A stretch of DNA of 64,000 bases from Caulobacteraceae bacterium PMMR1 (GTDB lineage: Bacteria; Pseudomonadota; Alphaproteobacteria; Caulobacterales; Caulobacteraceae): NCBI GenBank assembly GCA_000733915.1, contig JPOM01000001.1, forward strand, positions 62,001-126,000, given 5' to 3'. Positions 9,990-20,850 of this stretch are shown in pieces. The first letter of the stretch is position 1. Each line of letters begins with the position of its first letter. A program made the position numbers and the translations under genes. Below the pieces are notes generated by a model. It saw only the letters and a list, made by a program, of their open reading frames with translations. It was not told the DNA's origin and ran no database searches.

Positions 9990-10684
9990 GCCAGGTTCGC
10001 CTTGAAGAAGTCGGACGTGCGCTGATTGGCCAGCTCCGCATCCGCTCGGTCGTAATTCTGGCCGCCCGGACGCGCGAAGGCGTGGTCGCGGCCGGGGTAG
10101 GTGTGCAGGGTCACCTGGCGATGGTCCTTCAGGGCGGCGATGATCCGCGCCTGCGCCGCCTTCGGCACGAAGCCGTCCTCCTCGGCGATGTGCAGCATCA
10201 GAGGCCGCGCCAGGCGCTCGGCCTCGCCGAGGTGGTTCTCGATCCCCACGCCATAGTAGCTGACCGTCGCGTCGCTGTCGGTGCGGGTCGCGGTCAGGAA
10301 GGCCAGCAGGCCGCCCAGGCAATAGCCCACCGCGCCAACCTTGCCGTTGCAGCCCGGGTCGGCCCGCACGGCGGCCAGGGTTGCGGCGATGTCCTCCACG
10401 CCCGTCTCCACGTCGAAGGCGTTGTAGAGCTCAAAGGCGCGCTTCCACTCCGCTTCGGACTGGTCAGTGATGTCGATGCCCGGCTCGATGCGCCAGAAGA
10501 GGTCGGGGGCGACCGCCAGGTAGCCCTCCCCGGCGAGGCGGTCGGCGACCTCGCGCACCACCGCATTCACGCCGAAGATCTCCTGGATCACGACGATCGC
10601 CGGCCCCCGCGCCGCCTTTGGCCGCGCCACATAGGCCTTGAACGCACCGTCCTTCGCAGAAATCGTGAGGCTCTCGCCGGTCAT
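9986..10684 (-). CDS. Dienelactone hydrolase family protein
   Basis: 232 aa alpha/beta hydrolase of the dienelactone-hydrolase family. The Cys nucleophile elbow GYCLGG replaces the usual Ser; the catalytic His lies in [11 protein letters not shown], and the acidic member is expected in [12 protein letters not shown]. The opening [28 protein letters not shown] is typical. In aromatic degradation such enzymes open dienelactones, but many members are general carboxyesterases and no ring-cleavage genes are nearby. It overlaps the downstream quinone reductase by 4 bases. Confidence 0.9.
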   Translation of the reverse strand: MTGESLTISAKDGAFKAYVARPKAARGPAIVVIQEIFGVNAVVREVADRLAGEGYLAVAPDLFWRIEPGIDITDQSEAEWKRAFELYNAFDVETGVEDIAATLAAVRADPGCNGKVGAVGYCLGGLLAFLTATRTDSDATVSYYGVGIENHLGEAERLARPLMLHIAEEDGFVPKAAQARIIAALKDHRQVTLHTYPGRDHAFARPGGQNYDRADAELANQRTSDFFKANLA

Positions 10685-10759
10685 GCTCTTGCGTCCTTCG
10701 CAGGCGTTGGGGATGGGGAGCCTGCGGGCGCAGGCGCGCGACAACGAGGGCCGAGGGCG

Positions 10760-11020
10760 ATGAAAGTCAAGGTGGAGATCGACTGCACCCCGGTGGAGGC
10801 CCGCACCTTCCTGGGCCTGCCCGATGTGACGGGCCTGAACAGCCATCTGGTGGCGGAGATGACCCGGCGCATGGACGCCAACATGGCCCTGCTGAAGCCC
10901 GAGGAGCTGATGAAGAGCTGGATGGCCTTCGGCGGCCAGGCGCAGGAGCAATTCCGCCAGCTGATGACCGCCGCCGCCGGGGCGGGGCTGGCGGGCGCGG
11001 GACGACCGCCGCGGGAATGA
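10760..11020 (+). CDS. Small DUF6489-like protein
   Basis: 86 aa cytoplasmic protein beginning [27 protein letters not shown], with a helix that ends [18 protein letters not shown] and an Ala/Gly-rich tail. Proteins like this sit directly upstream of mnmE in Caulobacterales and are classed as DUF6489; no function is established. A GAGGG ribosome site precedes the ATG, and the stop overlaps the mnmE start (ATGA), so co-translation with mnmE is expected. Confidence 0.8.
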   Translation: MKVKVEIDCTPVEARTFLGLPDVTGLNSHLVAEMTRRMDANMALLKPEELMKSWMAFGGQAQEQFRQLMTAAAGAGLAGAGRPPRE

Positions 11021-12345
11021 GGGACACCATCCAGGCGCTCGCGACCGCGCCCGGACGCGCAGCGATCGCCGTCGTGCGGGTGTCCGGCCCGCGCACCGCC
11101 GAGGTGCTGAAGGCTCTGGGCGCCGGACCGCCGGCCCCGCGGCGACTGTCGCTGCGGCGCCTGCGCGACCCCGACAGCGGCGCCCTGCTGGACGCCGCCA
11201 TGGCCGTCTACATGCCCGGGCCGAACAGCTTCACCGGCGAGGACGCGGCGGAGCTGCATCTGCATGGGGGCCGGGCGGTGGTCCAGGGCGTCGCCGCGGC
11301 GCTCTCCCGCCTGGGCGTGCGCCTGGCGGAGCCCGGGGAGTTCACGCGCCGGGCCTTCGAGGCGGGGCGGCTGGACCTTACGGAGGCGGAGGCCGTCGCC
11401 GACCTGGTGGACGCCGAAACCGAGGCGCAGCGACGCCAGGCCCTGGCCCAGCTCGCGGGCGGCCTGGCGGCGGCGCAGGCGCGCTGGCGGGACGCCTTGC
11501 TCGACGCCCTGGCCAGCCTGGAGGCGGCGGTCGACTTCCCTGACGAGGATCTGCCGGCCGAGGTCGAGGCCCGGGCGCGCGAGCCGCTAGAGACGCTCCG
11601 GCGCGAGCTCGCCCGCGCGGCCGCCGACACCCGGGGGGACAAGGTCCGCGACGGCCTGCGCGTCGCCCTGATCGGGGCGGCGAACGCGGGCAAGTCGAGC
11701 CTCTTCAACGCGCTTCTGGAGCGCGAGGCGGCGATCGTGACCGCCGAGGCCGGGACGACCCGGGATGTCCTGGAGGCGCCCCTGGACCTGGCCGGCTATC
11801 GCGTATGGCTGGCGGACATGGCGGGCCTGCGCGAGACGGGGCACGCCATCGAGGCCGAGGGGGTCCGCCGGGCGCGGGCCTGGGCCGAGGCGGCGGACCT
11901 GCGGCTCTGGGTGGTGGACGCCAGCGTCTCGTCGGGCGCCTGGCGGGAAGCGGCCGAGCTCGTGCGTCCCGACGACCTCCTGGTGCTGAACAAGGCGGAC
12001 CTGCCGAGGGGACGCGACGCCGAGGCGGCCGCAGCCCTCGGCCTGCAGAAGCTGAGCGTGAGCGCGGTCGACCCCGCCCCGCTGCGCGCCGCGCTGGAGG
12101 CTGAGGCGGTCGCGCGGCTCGGGACCGGCGAGCCCGCCCTCGCCACCCGGGAACGTCACCGGGCGCTGCTGGCCGACGCCGTCGCGCACCTCGACCGCGC
12201 CCGGGAGTCCCTGCGCGAGCAGAGCCCCGAGCTGGCCGCAGAGGATGTGCGCCTCGCCGCTCGGGCGCTGGAGCGGCTGTCTGGGCGCATCGGCCCCGAG
12301 GCTGTGCTGGACCGCATCTTCGGCCGGTTCTGCATCGGCAAATAG
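11017..12345 (+). CDS. mnmE: tRNA uridine-5-carboxymethylaminomethyl modification GTPase MnmE
   Basis: 442 aa. With MnmG it makes the cmnm5 modification at U34 of several tRNAs. N-terminal folate-binding domain ([35 protein letters not shown]), central G domain with [15 protein letters not shown] (G1), TTRDV (G2/G3 area), DMAGLRET (G3) and NKAD (G4), and the C-terminal FCIGK tail whose Cys is essential in the family. Followed by two parS sites and mnmG. Confidence 0.96.
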   Translation: MRDTIQALATAPGRAAIAVVRVSGPRTAEVLKALGAGPPAPRRLSLRRLRDPDSGALLDAAMAVYMPGPNSFTGEDAAELHLHGGRAVVQGVAAALSRLGVRLAEPGEFTRRAFEAGRLDLTEAEAVADLVDAETEAQRRQALAQLAGGLAAAQARWRDALLDALASLEAAVDFPDEDLPAEVEARAREPLETLRRELARAAADTRGDKVRDGLRVALIGAANAGKSSLFNALLEREAAIVTAEAGTTRDVLEAPLDLAGYRVWLADMAGLRETGHAIEAEGVRRARAWAEAADLRLWVVDASVSSGAWREAAELVRPDDLLVLNKADLPRGRDAEAAAALGLQKLSVSAVDPAPLRAALEAEAVARLGTGEPALATRERHRALLADAVAHLDRARESLREQSPELAAEDVRLAARALERLSGRIGPEAVLDRIFGRFCIGK

Positions 12346-12354
12346 CGTCCGAGA

Positions 12355-12370
12355 TGTTTCACGTGAAACA
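12355..12370 (+). promoter_or_regulatory. parS site 1
   Basis: TGTTTCACGTGAAACA: a perfect 16-base palindrome matching the bacterial parS consensus (TGTTNCACGTGAAACA). ParB loads here and spreads as a CTP-dependent clamp. It lies about 7.1 kb from the putative origin and 2.6 kb upstream of parA. Confidence 0.95.
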
Positions 12371-12404
12371 TGGGCCGGGACCGAGGACCGGCGCTGCGCG
12401 GCCT

Positions 12405-12420
12405 TGTTCCACGTGAAACA
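12405..12420 (+). promoter_or_regulatory. parS site 2
   Basis: TGTTCCACGTGAAACA, consensus parS, start-to-start 50 bases from site 1. Both sites lie in the 123-base mnmE-mnmG gap, so the centromere doubles as the mnmG leader/promoter region. Confidence 0.95.
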
Positions 12421-12468
12421 CAGGGGCGTGCGCTCGACCCTGGGGCCGGGGCGCCCTAGATTACCGGC

Positions 12469-14343
12469 ATGAGGTCCTGGGACGTCATCGTCATCGGCGG
12501 GGGGCACGCCGGCTGCGAGGCCGCGGCGGCCGCGGCGCGCGTGGGCGCTTGCACCCTGCTGCTCACGCACAGGATCGAGACCATCGGCGAGATGTCCTGC
12601 AACCCGGCCATCGGCGGGCTGGGCAAGGGCCACCTCGTGCGCGAAATCGACGCCCTGGACGGCCTGATGGGACGGCTCGCCGATGAGGCCGGCATCCAGT
12701 TCCGCCTGCTGAACCGGTCCAAGGGCCCCGCCGTCCGCGGCCCGCGGGCCCAGATCGACCGGCGTCTCTATCGCGAGGCCATGCAGGCCGAGGTTCTCGC
12801 CTACCCCAATCTCCGGGTCGAGGCCGCGGCCGTGGAGGACCTGATCGTGGAGGGCGGCCGCGTGGCGGGCGTGCTCGCCGGCGACGGCCGGAGCTGGCGC
12901 GCGCCGCGGGTCGTGCTCACCACCGGGACCTTCCTAGACGGCGTGATCCACCGCGGCGAGGCGCGCATCCCGGCGGGGCGGTATGGCGAGGCCCCCGCCA
13001 TCGGCCTCGCCAAGCGCCTCTATTCGGCCGGCTTCGCCATGGGCCGGCTGAAGACAGGCACTCCCGCACGGCTGGATGGCCGCACCATCGACTGGGACCG
13101 CGTGGAGCGGCAGGAGGGCGACGGCGAGCCCACGCCCTTCTCGTTCCTGAGCCCGCCGATCCTCCGGCCCCAGGTCGCGTGCGGCGTCACCCAGACCACC
13201 GAGGCCACCCACCGCATCATCGCCGCCCACCTCGGCGAATCCGCGGTCTACGGCGGTCGGGCGACGGGACGGGGGCCGCGCTACTGCCCCTCCATCGAGG
13301 ACAAGGTCGTCCGCTTCGCCGACAAGACCAGCCACCAGGTGTTCCTGGAGCCCGAGGGCCTGGACGACGACACCGTCTATCCGAACGGCGTCTCAACCTC
13401 GGTCGGCGAGGCGACTCAGCTCGCCTTCCTGCGCACCATCCCGGGGCTGGAGCGGGTGCAGGTGCGCCGCTACGGCTACGCCATCGAGTACGACTACGTC
13501 GATCCGCGCGAGCTCTTTGCGACGCTCGAGACCAAGCGCCTGCCAGGGCTCTACCTCGCCGGCCAGATCAACGGCACCACGGGCTACGAGGAGGCGGCCG
13601 CTCAGGGTCTGGTCGCCGGGCTGAACGCCGCGCGGGCGGCCGGCGGCGGGGAGGGGGCGAGCTTCGGCCGGGACCAGGCCTACATCGGGGTGATGATCGA
13701 CGACCTAGTGACCCGGGGCGTGACCGAGCCCTACCGTATGTTCACGAGCCGGGCGGAGTTCCGCCTGACGCTGCGGGCCGACAACGCCGACCAGCGCCTC
13801 ACCGACATTGGGATCGCCCTCGGCCTGGTCGGGCCGGCGCGAGCGAGGGCCTGGCGCGCCAAGTCGCAAGCCCTATCGGCCGCCCGGGAGCAGGCCCGCG
13901 CGTTCAGCCTCACCCCGGCCGAAGCCGCCCGCGCCGGCCTGCCGGTCCGCGCCGACGGCCAGCGCCGGAACGTGATGCAGCTCCTCGCCTTCCCGACCAT
14001 CAACTTCGCCCAGCTCGCCGCGATTTGGCCCGAGCTCGGCCAGTGGTCGCCAGAGGTGCGCGAGCAGGTCGAGATCGATGCGGCCTACTGCGGCTACCTC
14101 GACCGCCAGGCGGCGGACGCCGAGGCGTTCCGGCGCGATGAGGACCTGCGGCTGCCGCCCGATCTCGACTATGCGAGCATCGGCGGTCTCTCCAAGGAGT
14201 GCCAGGAAAAGCTGGCGGCGGTGCGACCGCTTACCCTCGGCCAGGCCGGGCGGATCGAAGGCGTCACCCCCGGCGCACTCACCGCGCTTCTGGCGCACGT
14301 GCGACGGCCGGCGGCGGTGCGGTCCGCGCCCTCCGCCGCGTGA
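12469..14343 (+). CDS. mnmG: tRNA uridine-5-carboxymethylaminomethyl modification enzyme MnmG (GidA)
   Basis: 624 aa FAD protein, partner of MnmE. The FAD-binding [18 protein letters not shown] is at residues 8-25, then [42 protein letters not shown] with the GTPAR core, and [15 protein letters not shown]. The C-terminal helical domain ends with [18 protein letters not shown], the MnmE-binding region. Stop overlaps the rsmG GTG start (GTGA). Confidence 0.97.
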   Translation: MRSWDVIVIGGGHAGCEAAAAAARVGACTLLLTHRIETIGEMSCNPAIGGLGKGHLVREIDALDGLMGRLADEAGIQFRLLNRSKGPAVRGPRAQIDRRLYREAMQAEVLAYPNLRVEAAAVEDLIVEGGRVAGVLAGDGRSWRAPRVVLTTGTFLDGVIHRGEARIPAGRYGEAPAIGLAKRLYSAGFAMGRLKTGTPARLDGRTIDWDRVERQEGDGEPTPFSFLSPPILRPQVACGVTQTTEATHRIIAAHLGESAVYGGRATGRGPRYCPSIEDKVVRFADKTSHQVFLEPEGLDDDTVYPNGVSTSVGEATQLAFLRTIPGLERVQVRRYGYAIEYDYVDPRELFATLETKRLPGLYLAGQINGTTGYEEAAAQGLVAGLNAARAAGGGEGASFGRDQAYIGVMIDDLVTRGVTEPYRMFTSRAEFRLTLRADNADQRLTDIGIALGLVGPARARAWRAKSQALSAAREQARAFSLTPAEAARAGLPVRADGQRRNVMQLLAFPTINFAQLAAIWPELGQWSPEVREQVEIDAAYCGYLDRQAADAEAFRRDEDLRLPPDLDYASIGGLSKECQEKLAAVRPLTLGQAGRIEGVTPGALTALLAHVRRPAAVRSAPSAA

Positions 14344-14969
14344 TCCCGCCCGACGATGCGGACGCCTTCGCCGCCGCGACCGGGGCGACGCCCGTCCAGA
14401 TGGCGGACCTACTGCGCTACCGGGAGCTGCTGCAGGACTGGAACGGCCGCATGAACCTGGTCGGCCCCTCGGCCCTGGCGAGCTTTTGGCCCCGTCACGC
14501 CTATGACAGCGCGCAGCTGCTCGGCCTGGCCCCCGACGCGCGGGTGTGGGCCGACCTCGGCACGGGCGCGGGCCTGCCGGGCGTCGTGCTCGCCATCCTG
14601 CTCAAGGGCCGCGAGGGCGCGCGCGTGCACCTGGTCGAGAGCCTCGCCAAGCGCTGCCGCTTCCTGGGCGAGGTCGTCGCCGCGCTCGACCTCCCCGCAG
14701 AGGTCCACAACGCCCGCGCCGAAGCGGTGATGATCCCAGAGCCGGTGGACATTGTGACCGCGCGCGCCCTGGCGCCCTTCGCCCGACTTCTGGGCTATGC
14801 TTTCCCCCTGCTGCGGTCGGGCGCGACCGGCTTGTTCCTGAAAGGCCAGGGCGTGGACGAGGAGATCACCGAGGCGCGGCGCAGCTGGCGGTTCCAGGCC
14901 GAACTCCTGCCAAGCGCGTCCAGCGACACAGGGCGGATCGTGAAGGTGACGGGGCTCGCCCGTGCCTGA
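14340..14969 (+). CDS. rsmG: 16S rRNA (guanine527-N7)-methyltransferase RsmG (GidB)
   Basis: 209 aa from the GTG at 14340, which overlaps the mnmG stop. SAM-dependent methylation of G527 of 16S rRNA. Motifs: [20 protein letters not shown], the SAM site [33 protein letters not shown], and [20 protein letters not shown]. The usual mnmG-rsmG-parA-parB order supports this. The 3' end overlaps parA by 8 bases. Confidence 0.95.
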   Translation: MIPPDDADAFAAATGATPVQMADLLRYRELLQDWNGRMNLVGPSALASFWPRHAYDSAQLLGLAPDARVWADLGTGAGLPGVVLAILLKGREGARVHLVESLAKRCRFLGEVVAALDLPAEVHNARAEAVMIPEPVDIVTARALAPFARLLGYAFPLLRSGATGLFLKGQGVDEEITEARRSWRFQAELLPSASSDTGRIVKVTGLARA

Positions 14970-15780
14970 GCCGACGTCGCCGCCGCCTCCCCGCGTCCTC
15001 GCCATCGCCAATCAGAAGGGCGGCGTGGGCAAGACCACGACGGCGATCAATCTCGCCACCGCCCTAGCCGCCATCGGCGAGCGCACCCTGATCCTGGACG
15101 TGGACCCGCAGGGCAACGCCTCGACGGGCCTGGGCGTGCCCCGGACAGCGCGCAAGCGGACGATCTACGACGTGCTGGTGGAGGGCGAGACCCTGCCCGC
15201 CGCCATCGTCCCCACCGCCGTGCCGGGCCTGGACCTGGTGCCGGCCGACCCGGAGCTCTCGGGCGTGGAGGTCGAGCTCGCCCAGCAGCCCCGCCGCTCC
15301 TATCGCCTGCGCGACGCCCTAGCGGGGCTCGCCGAGGTCCGCCCGCCCTACGCCTATGTGCTGGTGGACTGCCCGCCGTCGCTGAACCTGCTCACCGTCA
15401 ACGCCATGACGGCGGCGGACGCGGTGCTGGTGCCGCTCCAGACCGAGTTCTTCGCGCTCGAGGGGCTGAGCCAGCTCATGCGCACGGTGGACCTGGTCCG
15501 GCAGAGCCTGAACCCGCGGCTGACCATCCAGGGCGTGGTGCTGACCATGTACGACCGGCGCAACAGCCTATCCGACCAGGTGGCGAGGGACGTGCGCGCC
15601 CACTTCGGCGACACGGTCTATGAGACGGTGATCCCTCGGAACGTGCGGGTCTCCGAGGCGCCGTCCTTCGGCAAGCCGGCGCTGATCTACGATCTGAAGT
15701 GCGCCGGCAGCCAGGCCTATCTGAAGCTGGCGCGGGAGCTGGTCGCCCGGGAGCGGGCGCGGAAGAAGGCGGCGGCATAG
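14962..15780 (+). CDS. parA: Chromosome partitioning ATPase ParA
   Basis: 272 aa Walker-type ATPase that drives segregation of ParB-parS complexes toward the pole. The deviant Walker A KGGVGKTTTAINLATALA with the signature Lys is at about residues 19-36; DVDPQGNASTGLG, LVDCPPSLNLLTVNAM and the FFALEGLSQL region follow. GTG start overlapping rsmG; parB starts immediately after its stop. Short N-terminal extension ([11 protein letters not shown]). Orphan MinD or plasmid ParA is unlikely because parB and parS are adjacent. Confidence 0.96.
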   Translation: MPEPTSPPPPRVLAIANQKGGVGKTTTAINLATALAAIGERTLILDVDPQGNASTGLGVPRTARKRTIYDVLVEGETLPAAIVPTAVPGLDLVPADPELSGVEVELAQQPRRSYRLRDALAGLAEVRPPYAYVLVDCPPSLNLLTVNAMTAADAVLVPLQTEFFALEGLSQLMRTVDLVRQSLNPRLTIQGVVLTMYDRRNSLSDQVARDVRAHFGDTVYETVIPRNVRVSEAPSFGKPALIYDLKCAGSQAYLKLARELVARERARKKAAA

Positions 15781-16674
15781 GTGGCGGAACGGCAACGAGG
15801 TCTGGGGCGGGGGCTGGCGGCCCTGCTGGGCGAGGCGGACGCTGCGGCGGTGGAGGCGACGGGCGTCGCCGCGCCGGCGCCCGCGGGCGTGCGCGAGATC
15901 CCCATCGAGCTGATCCGGCGCAACGCCGACCAGCCGCGCCGCACCTTCGACGAAGCGGAGCTGGAGGAGCTGGCGAGCTCGGTCCGGGAGCGCGGCGTCC
16001 TGCAGCCCATCCTGGTGCGGCCCGCCCCGGGCGCGGACGGCGAGTACCAGATCGTCGCCGGCGAGCGACGCTGGCGCGCGGCGCAGCGGGCGGGCATGCG
16101 CGCGGTGCCCGCGGTCGTGCGCACGCTGGATGACATCGAGGTGCTGGAGATCGGCATCATTGAGAACGTCCAGCGCGCCGACCTCAATCCCCTCGAAGAG
16201 GCGCAGGCCTATAGGGCGCTGATCGATCGCTTCGGGCGCACCCAGGACGCGGTGGCCCAGACCGTGGGCAAGAGCCGCAGCCACGTGGCCAATGCGCTTC
16301 GCCTGCTGGCCCTGCCCCAAACCGTGCGCGAGCACCTGGCCGCCGGGCGTCTCAGCGCCGGCCATGCCCGCGCCATCGCCGCCGCCCCCGATCCGGAGCG
16401 CCTGGCCCAGCGGATCGTGGAGCGCGGCCTGTCGGTGCGCGACGCCGAGGCCCTCGCCCGCGAGAGCGTCCGCTCGCCCTCGCCCGACGCCCCCGCCCGC
16501 GCGCCGTCGATTCCCAAGAGGTCGCCGGACACCGCTGCGCTCGAAAGCGACCTTTCCGACCTGCTGGGCCTGAAGGTCGAGATCCTCGACCGCCGCGGCC
16601 GGGGCGAGGTCCGCGTCCACTACGGCTCCCTGGAGCAGCTGGACGAGGTCTGCCGGCGTCTCAGCGGCGGCTGA
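15781..16674 (+). CDS. parB: Chromosome partitioning protein ParB (CTPase clamp)
   Basis: 297 aa. The N-terminus RQRGLGRGLAALLGEA contains the ParA-stimulating Arg region; the CTP-binding domain shows PRRTFDEAELEELASSVRERGVLQPILVRP and GERRWRAAQRAGM (GERR motif, about residues 94-97), then ENVQRADLNPLEEA and the helix-turn-helix GKSRSHVANALRLLALP that reads parS. The C-terminal dimerisation domain follows a short linker (residues about 235-297). GTG start, no gap to parA. Convergent with holA, eight bases apart. Confidence 0.96.
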   Translation: MAERQRGLGRGLAALLGEADAAAVEATGVAAPAPAGVREIPIELIRRNADQPRRTFDEAELEELASSVRERGVLQPILVRPAPGADGEYQIVAGERRWRAAQRAGMRAVPAVVRTLDDIEVLEIGIIENVQRADLNPLEEAQAYRALIDRFGRTQDAVAQTVGKSRSHVANALRLLALPQTVREHLAAGRLSAGHARAIAAAPDPERLAQRIVERGLSVRDAEALARESVRSPSPDAPARAPSIPKRSPDTAALESDLSDLLGLKVEILDRRGRGEVRVHYGSLEQLDEVCRRLSGG

Positions 16675-16682
16675 TCCGGCCC

Positions 16683-17738
16683 CTAAAGGCCAAGACGCCT
16701 GGCGCGGGCCGCGATGGCGAGCGCCAACCGCTCCGCGATCAGGTGGTCAGGGGCGCCGGACGATTTGCAAGCGCGGTCGGCCTCCAGGACCTCGGGCTGC
16801 ACGACATCCAGCGCGCTAAGCGTCCAGCGCGTCATCTGCCGCAAGAACTCGCGCTCCTGTTTCCAGAACACGCCGCAGGCCTTGGCCGCCTCCTGTGCGC
16901 CGGCGCCCGAGCCGGTCAGCACGGCGGCGCGCCTGAGCTTTTGCAGGTGCAGCCCCAGCATCCGCACGGCCGCCGGCCCGCTCTCGCCCTCGGCGCGGGC
17001 GCGGCGGAGCTGGGCGTAGGCGTCCGCCGTGCGGCCGCCGAAGGCGTCGAGCGCCGCGTCGGCGAGGGACGACTCCGGCTCGACGCCCAGAAAGTCGCGC
17101 AGCGCCCCCTCGTCCGCGCTGGCCCCTGACCCGGGCCCGAGATAAAGCGCCAACCGCTCGATCTCCTGGCGCGCCACGGCCCGTTCCTTGGGCAGGCGGG
17201 AGACGAAGAGCTGCAGGGCGTCGTTGCTGAGGGACAGTCGGTCGGCGGTCAGGGCCTCGCGGACCATGCGCACAAGGTCGCCCGCCTCGTCCTCATAGAC
17301 GGGAATCGCCACCGCGCCGCTCTTGGCGCCCTCCGCCGCCTTGCGCAGCGGCGAGGCTCGGTCGAGCGCCCCCGCCTCCACCAGCAGGAAAGCCTCGGGG
17401 TTGAAGCGGCCCTCGACGTGGGCGGTCAGGGCTTCCGCCGCGGCCTTGTCCGGACCGGCGCGCTCGCCCGTCAGCCGCAGGCGCACCAGCCGGCGCCCGC
17501 CCATCATGGAGATGGCGGTCAGTTCGTCGGCCAGGCGGGCAGGGTCGTTGTCGAGGTCCGTCTCGGTCAGGAGGGCGACGTCGAAGGGGTCGTCCGGGCG
17601 GGCGGTGGTCCGCGCGGCCAGGGCGTCGGCGCGCTCGCGGACGCCGGACCGGTCGCGTCCATAGATCAGGGCGGCGCGGATGTCCGGCGGCGGCGAGGTC
17701 AGGAACCGCTCGGCGTCCGCACGCTTGCTCAGGATCAC
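16683..17738 (-). CDS. holA: DNA polymerase III delta subunit
   Basis: 351 aa clamp-loader subunit that opens the sliding clamp. Sequence features of the family: LIYGRDRSGVRERADAL near the N-terminus, ISMMGGRRLVRLR, FLLVEAGALDRASPLRKAAE, and LFVSRLPKERAVARQEIERLALYLG, with a C-terminal helical domain (AYAQLRRARAEGESGPAAVRMLGLHLQKLRRA). GTG start. Lies between parB and lptE as in Caulobacter; probably co-transcribed with lptE and leuS. Confidence 0.92.
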   Translation of the reverse strand: MILSKRADAERFLTSPPPDIRAALIYGRDRSGVRERADALAARTTARPDDPFDVALLTETDLDNDPARLADELTAISMMGGRRLVRLRLTGERAGPDKAAAEALTAHVEGRFNPEAFLLVEAGALDRASPLRKAAEGAKSGAVAIPVYEDEAGDLVRMVREALTADRLSLSNDALQLFVSRLPKERAVARQEIERLALYLGPGSGASADEGALRDFLGVEPESSLADAALDAFGGRTADAYAQLRRARAEGESGPAAVRMLGLHLQKLRRAAVLTGSGAGAQEAAKACGVFWKQEREFLRQMTRWTLSALDVVQPEVLEADRACKSSGAPDHLIAERLALAIAARARRLGL

Positions 17739-17754
17739 CCGGCCCGTGCCCGCA

Positions 17755-18246
17755 TCACACGCCGGGGTGGGCGGCGAACCAGCGCGACAGCTCCAGGCGC
17801 AGCTGGACGGCGGCCTGGGTCGCGGCGCGCTCCTCCGCGTCCTGCTCGGCCTGCAGCCCGGCGTAGGGCGGATCGGCGGAGGCGTAGGACACCTGAACCA
17901 GGGTCGAGCCCTGGGTCGCCACCCGGTTCGTGGCCGCCTCGGTCAGGGTGTAGCCCACCGTCACGTCGAGCTCGTAGCGGGAGGCGACGTTGTTCACGCG
18001 TACGCCGCGCGCCGCCCGCACGACCCGCGTCGTCACCGACAGGCGATAGCGCGCGGGCGCGTCGGAGCGGGCGAACGCGTTCCCGAGCTGCTCGCGCATC
18101 AGGAAACCCAGCCGGGTCTGGGGCGTGTCGGCCACCTGCACGGCGCTGAGCGCCGGTCCGACGCCGGTCCTCTCGGCATAGAGGGGCTCGAAACCGCAGG
18201 CCGCCAGGAGCGGGACCATCGCCAGCAGGGGGAGGGCGGCCCGCAT
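17755..18246 (-). CDS. lptE: LPS-assembly lipoprotein LptE
   Basis: 163 aa. A signal peptide with lipobox (LLAACGFEPLYAERTG) directs it to the outer membrane, where LptE plugs the LptD barrel for lipopolysaccharide insertion. The GFEPLY start is a hallmark of alphaproteobacterial LptE; the QTRLGFLMREQLGNAF and YELDVTVGYTLTEAATN segments fit the family. Start overlaps the leuS stop (TGATG), so leuS-lptE-holA is an operon. Confidence 0.9.
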   Translation of the reverse strand: MRAALPLLAMVPLLAACGFEPLYAERTGVGPALSAVQVADTPQTRLGFLMREQLGNAFARSDAPARYRLSVTTRVVRAARGVRVNNVASRYELDVTVGYTLTEAATNRVATQGSTLVQVSYASADPPYAGLQAEQDAEERAATQAAVQLRLELSRWFAAHPGV

Positions 18247-20810
18247 CAGGCGGCCACGATGTTGACGATGCGATCTTGCACCACGATCACCTTGCGCACG
18301 TTCAGGCCCTCAAGATGCCGCCGAACGTCGGCGTCCGCCAGGGCGATCGCTTCCACCTCGGCGCTGGCGGCGCCCTGAGGCGCGCGCACCTCGCCCCGGC
18401 GCTTGCCGTTCACCTGCACCGGCAGCACCACCTCCTCGTCGCGCGCGAGCGCGGGATCGAACGCCGGCCAGGCCGCGTCCACGACGAGCCCTTGCCCGCC
18501 GAGCCGCGCCCAGGCCTCTTCCGCCAGGTGGGGCGTGAACGGCGCGATCAGGCGCACGAAGGCCATCAGGGCCTCGCGACGGGCCGCCCCCGAGGCGCCG
18601 CTGAGGCCTCGCAGCGTGTTCAGGAAGGCATAGAACTGAGCGATCACGGCGTTGAACTTGAAGCCGTCCAGGCCCTCGGTCGCCGCCTTGATCAGCTTGT
18701 GGGTCGCGCGGGCAAGCATCTGGTCGGCCTCGGCCTGGCCGGGCGCGTCGCCGGCGTCCGCGACCTGCTCGACCTCCGCCCAGACCCGGTTCACGAAGCG
18801 CCCCGAGCCTTCGACCCCGGCGGTGGTCCACTGCACGTCGCGCTCAGGAGGCGAGTCTGAAAGCACGAATAGCCGCGCGGCGTCCACGCCATAGGCGTCG
18901 AAGATGTCCTCCGGCGCGACCACGTTCTTCTTGGACTTCGACATCTTCTCGACGCCGCCAAGCTCCACGTCGAAGCCGGTCGCGGCCTCGATCAGCCGGC
19001 CGTCGCGAGTCTCGACCTCCGCGGGGCTGAGCCAGCGCCCGTCCGGGGCGGCGCGATAGGTCTCGTGGGTGACCATGCCCTGGGTGAACAGGCCGGCGAA
19101 CGGCTCCTGCACCGACAGCATGCCCGCATCGGCCAGAGCCCGGGTGATGAAGCGCGCATAGAGCAGGTGCAGTACCGCGTGCTCGACGCCGCCGATGTAC
19201 TGGTCCACCGGCAGCCAGTAGTCCGCGGCGGCCTTGTCGACGGGCTCGGGCGCGGTCGGATCGGCGAAGCGGGCGAAGTACCAGCTGGAATCCACGAAGG
19301 TGTCCAGGGTGTCGGTCTCGCGCAGGCCGGGGCCGCCGCAGGAGGGGCAGTCCACCGAGCGCCAGGTCGGGTGGCGGAGCAGGGGATTGCCGGGCACGTC
19401 GAAGCTGACGTCCTCGGGCAGGACCACCGGCAGCTGAGCGTCAGGCACGGGGACCACGCCGCACGCCTCGCAATGGATCACCGGGATGGGGCAACCCCAG
19501 TAGCGCTGGCGCGAGACGCCCCAGTCGCGCAGGCGATAGACGGTGGCGCCCTCGCCCTGGCCCTGCGCCTCGATCCGCGCGATCGCCGCCGCCTTGGCCG
19601 CCTCGATGTCAAGTCCGTCGAGGAACTGCGAGTTGTAGATGCGACCCGGCCCCGTATAGGCCTCGTCCACGACCTTGAAGTCGGCGGCGCTCGCGTTGGG
19701 CGGCAGCACCACCGGCCGGATCGGCAGGCCGTACTTGGTCGCGAACTCGAAGTCGCGCTGGTCGTGCGCGGGGCAGCCGAAGATCGCGCCCGCGCCATAG
19801 TCCATCAGGATGAAATTCGCGATCCAGACCGGCAGGCGCCAGTCCGGGTCGAACGGGTGGGCGACGGTCAGTCCCGTGTCGAAGCCGAGCTTCTCGGCCG
19901 CCTCGATCTCGGCCTCCGACGCGCCGCCCCGCCGGCACTCCGCGATAAAGGCCTCGATCTCCGGCCGGCCCTCGGCGAGGCGCGCGGCCAGGGGGTGGTC
20001 GGGCGCGAGGCCGACGAAGCTGGCGCCGAACAGGGTGTCGGGCCGGGTGGTGTAGACCTCCACGCCGGTGAAGCCGTCCGGCGCACCCCTGAGATCGCCG
20101 AAGGTGAAGCGCAGGCCCTGGCTCCGGCCGATCCAGTTGTCCTGCATCAGCCGAACCTTGTCGGGCCAGCGGTCCAGCGTCTGCAGCCCCTCGATGAGGC
20201 GGTCGGCGTAGTCGGTGATGCGCAGGAACCACTGGGTCAGCTTGCGCTTCTCGACCGGCGCGCCCGAACGCCAGCCCCGCCCGTCGACGACCTGCTCGTT
20301 GGCCAGCACCGTCTGGTCGACCGGGTCCCAGTTGACCACGCCCACCTTGCGATAGACCAGGCCCCGCCGGTAGAGCTCCAGGAACCACCGCTGCTGCTGG
20401 CCATAGTAGTCCGGGTCGCAGGTGGCGAACTCGCGGCTCCAGTCGATGGTCGTGCCCAGCCGCTTCAGCTGCTCGCGCATCGCCGCGATGTTGTCGTAGG
20501 TCCAGCGTCTGGGGTGCACGCCGCGCTCGATGGCGGCGTTCTCGGCCGGCAGACCGAAGGCGTCCCAGCCCATGGGGTGCAGCACGTTGAAGCCCTGCGC
20601 GCGCTTGAAGCGCGCCACCACGTCGCCCATCGCATAGTTGCGCACGTGGCCCATGTGGATGCGCCCCGAGGGGTAGGGGAACATCTCAAGAACATAGTAC
20701 TTCGGCTTGCCCCGGGCCTCCTCGGGCGCGCGGGTCCGGAACGCGCTCGCGGCGTCCCAGGCGGCGCGCCATCGCGGCTCGGCGGTCTTCGGATCGTAGC
20801 GCGTGGCCAT
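18246..20810 (-). CDS. leuS: Leucyl-tRNA synthetase
   Basis: 854 aa class I synthetase. HIGH-type motif [18 protein letters not shown] (about residues 41-58), inserted editing domain with [14 protein letters not shown], zinc-like Cys cluster [11 protein letters not shown] / [11 protein letters not shown], and [10 protein letters not shown] for the KMSKS loop. The ATG at 20810 ([14 protein letters not shown]) is chosen; the open frame continues upstream only because the 12-base tandem repeat encodes GATL units. First gene of the leuS-lptE-holA operon. Confidence 0.96.
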   Translation of the reverse strand: MATRYDPKTAEPRWRAAWDAASAFRTRAPEEARGKPKYYVLEMFPYPSGRIHMGHVRNYAMGDVVARFKRAQGFNVLHPMGWDAFGLPAENAAIERGVHPRRWTYDNIAAMREQLKRLGTTIDWSREFATCDPDYYGQQQRWFLELYRRGLVYRKVGVVNWDPVDQTVLANEQVVDGRGWRSGAPVEKRKLTQWFLRITDYADRLIEGLQTLDRWPDKVRLMQDNWIGRSQGLRFTFGDLRGAPDGFTGVEVYTTRPDTLFGASFVGLAPDHPLAARLAEGRPEIEAFIAECRRGGASEAEIEAAEKLGFDTGLTVAHPFDPDWRLPVWIANFILMDYGAGAIFGCPAHDQRDFEFATKYGLPIRPVVLPPNASAADFKVVDEAYTGPGRIYNSQFLDGLDIEAAKAAAIARIEAQGQGEGATVYRLRDWGVSRQRYWGCPIPVIHCEACGVVPVPDAQLPVVLPEDVSFDVPGNPLLRHPTWRSVDCPSCGGPGLRETDTLDTFVDSSWYFARFADPTAPEPVDKAAADYWLPVDQYIGGVEHAVLHLLYARFITRALADAGMLSVQEPFAGLFTQGMVTHETYRAAPDGRWLSPAEVETRDGRLIEAATGFDVELGGVEKMSKSKKNVVAPEDIFDAYGVDAARLFVLSDSPPERDVQWTTAGVEGSGRFVNRVWAEVEQVADAGDAPGQAEADQMLARATHKLIKAATEGLDGFKFNAVIAQFYAFLNTLRGLSGASGAARREALMAFVRLIAPFTPHLAEEAWARLGGQGLVVDAAWPAFDPALARDEEVVLPVQVNGKRRGEVRAPQGAASAEVEAIALADADVRRHLEGLNVRKVIVVQDRIVNIVAA

Positions 20811-20850
20811 GGGGGAGCGATTAGCGGCCTGGCTCGCCCCTGTCAGCCCC

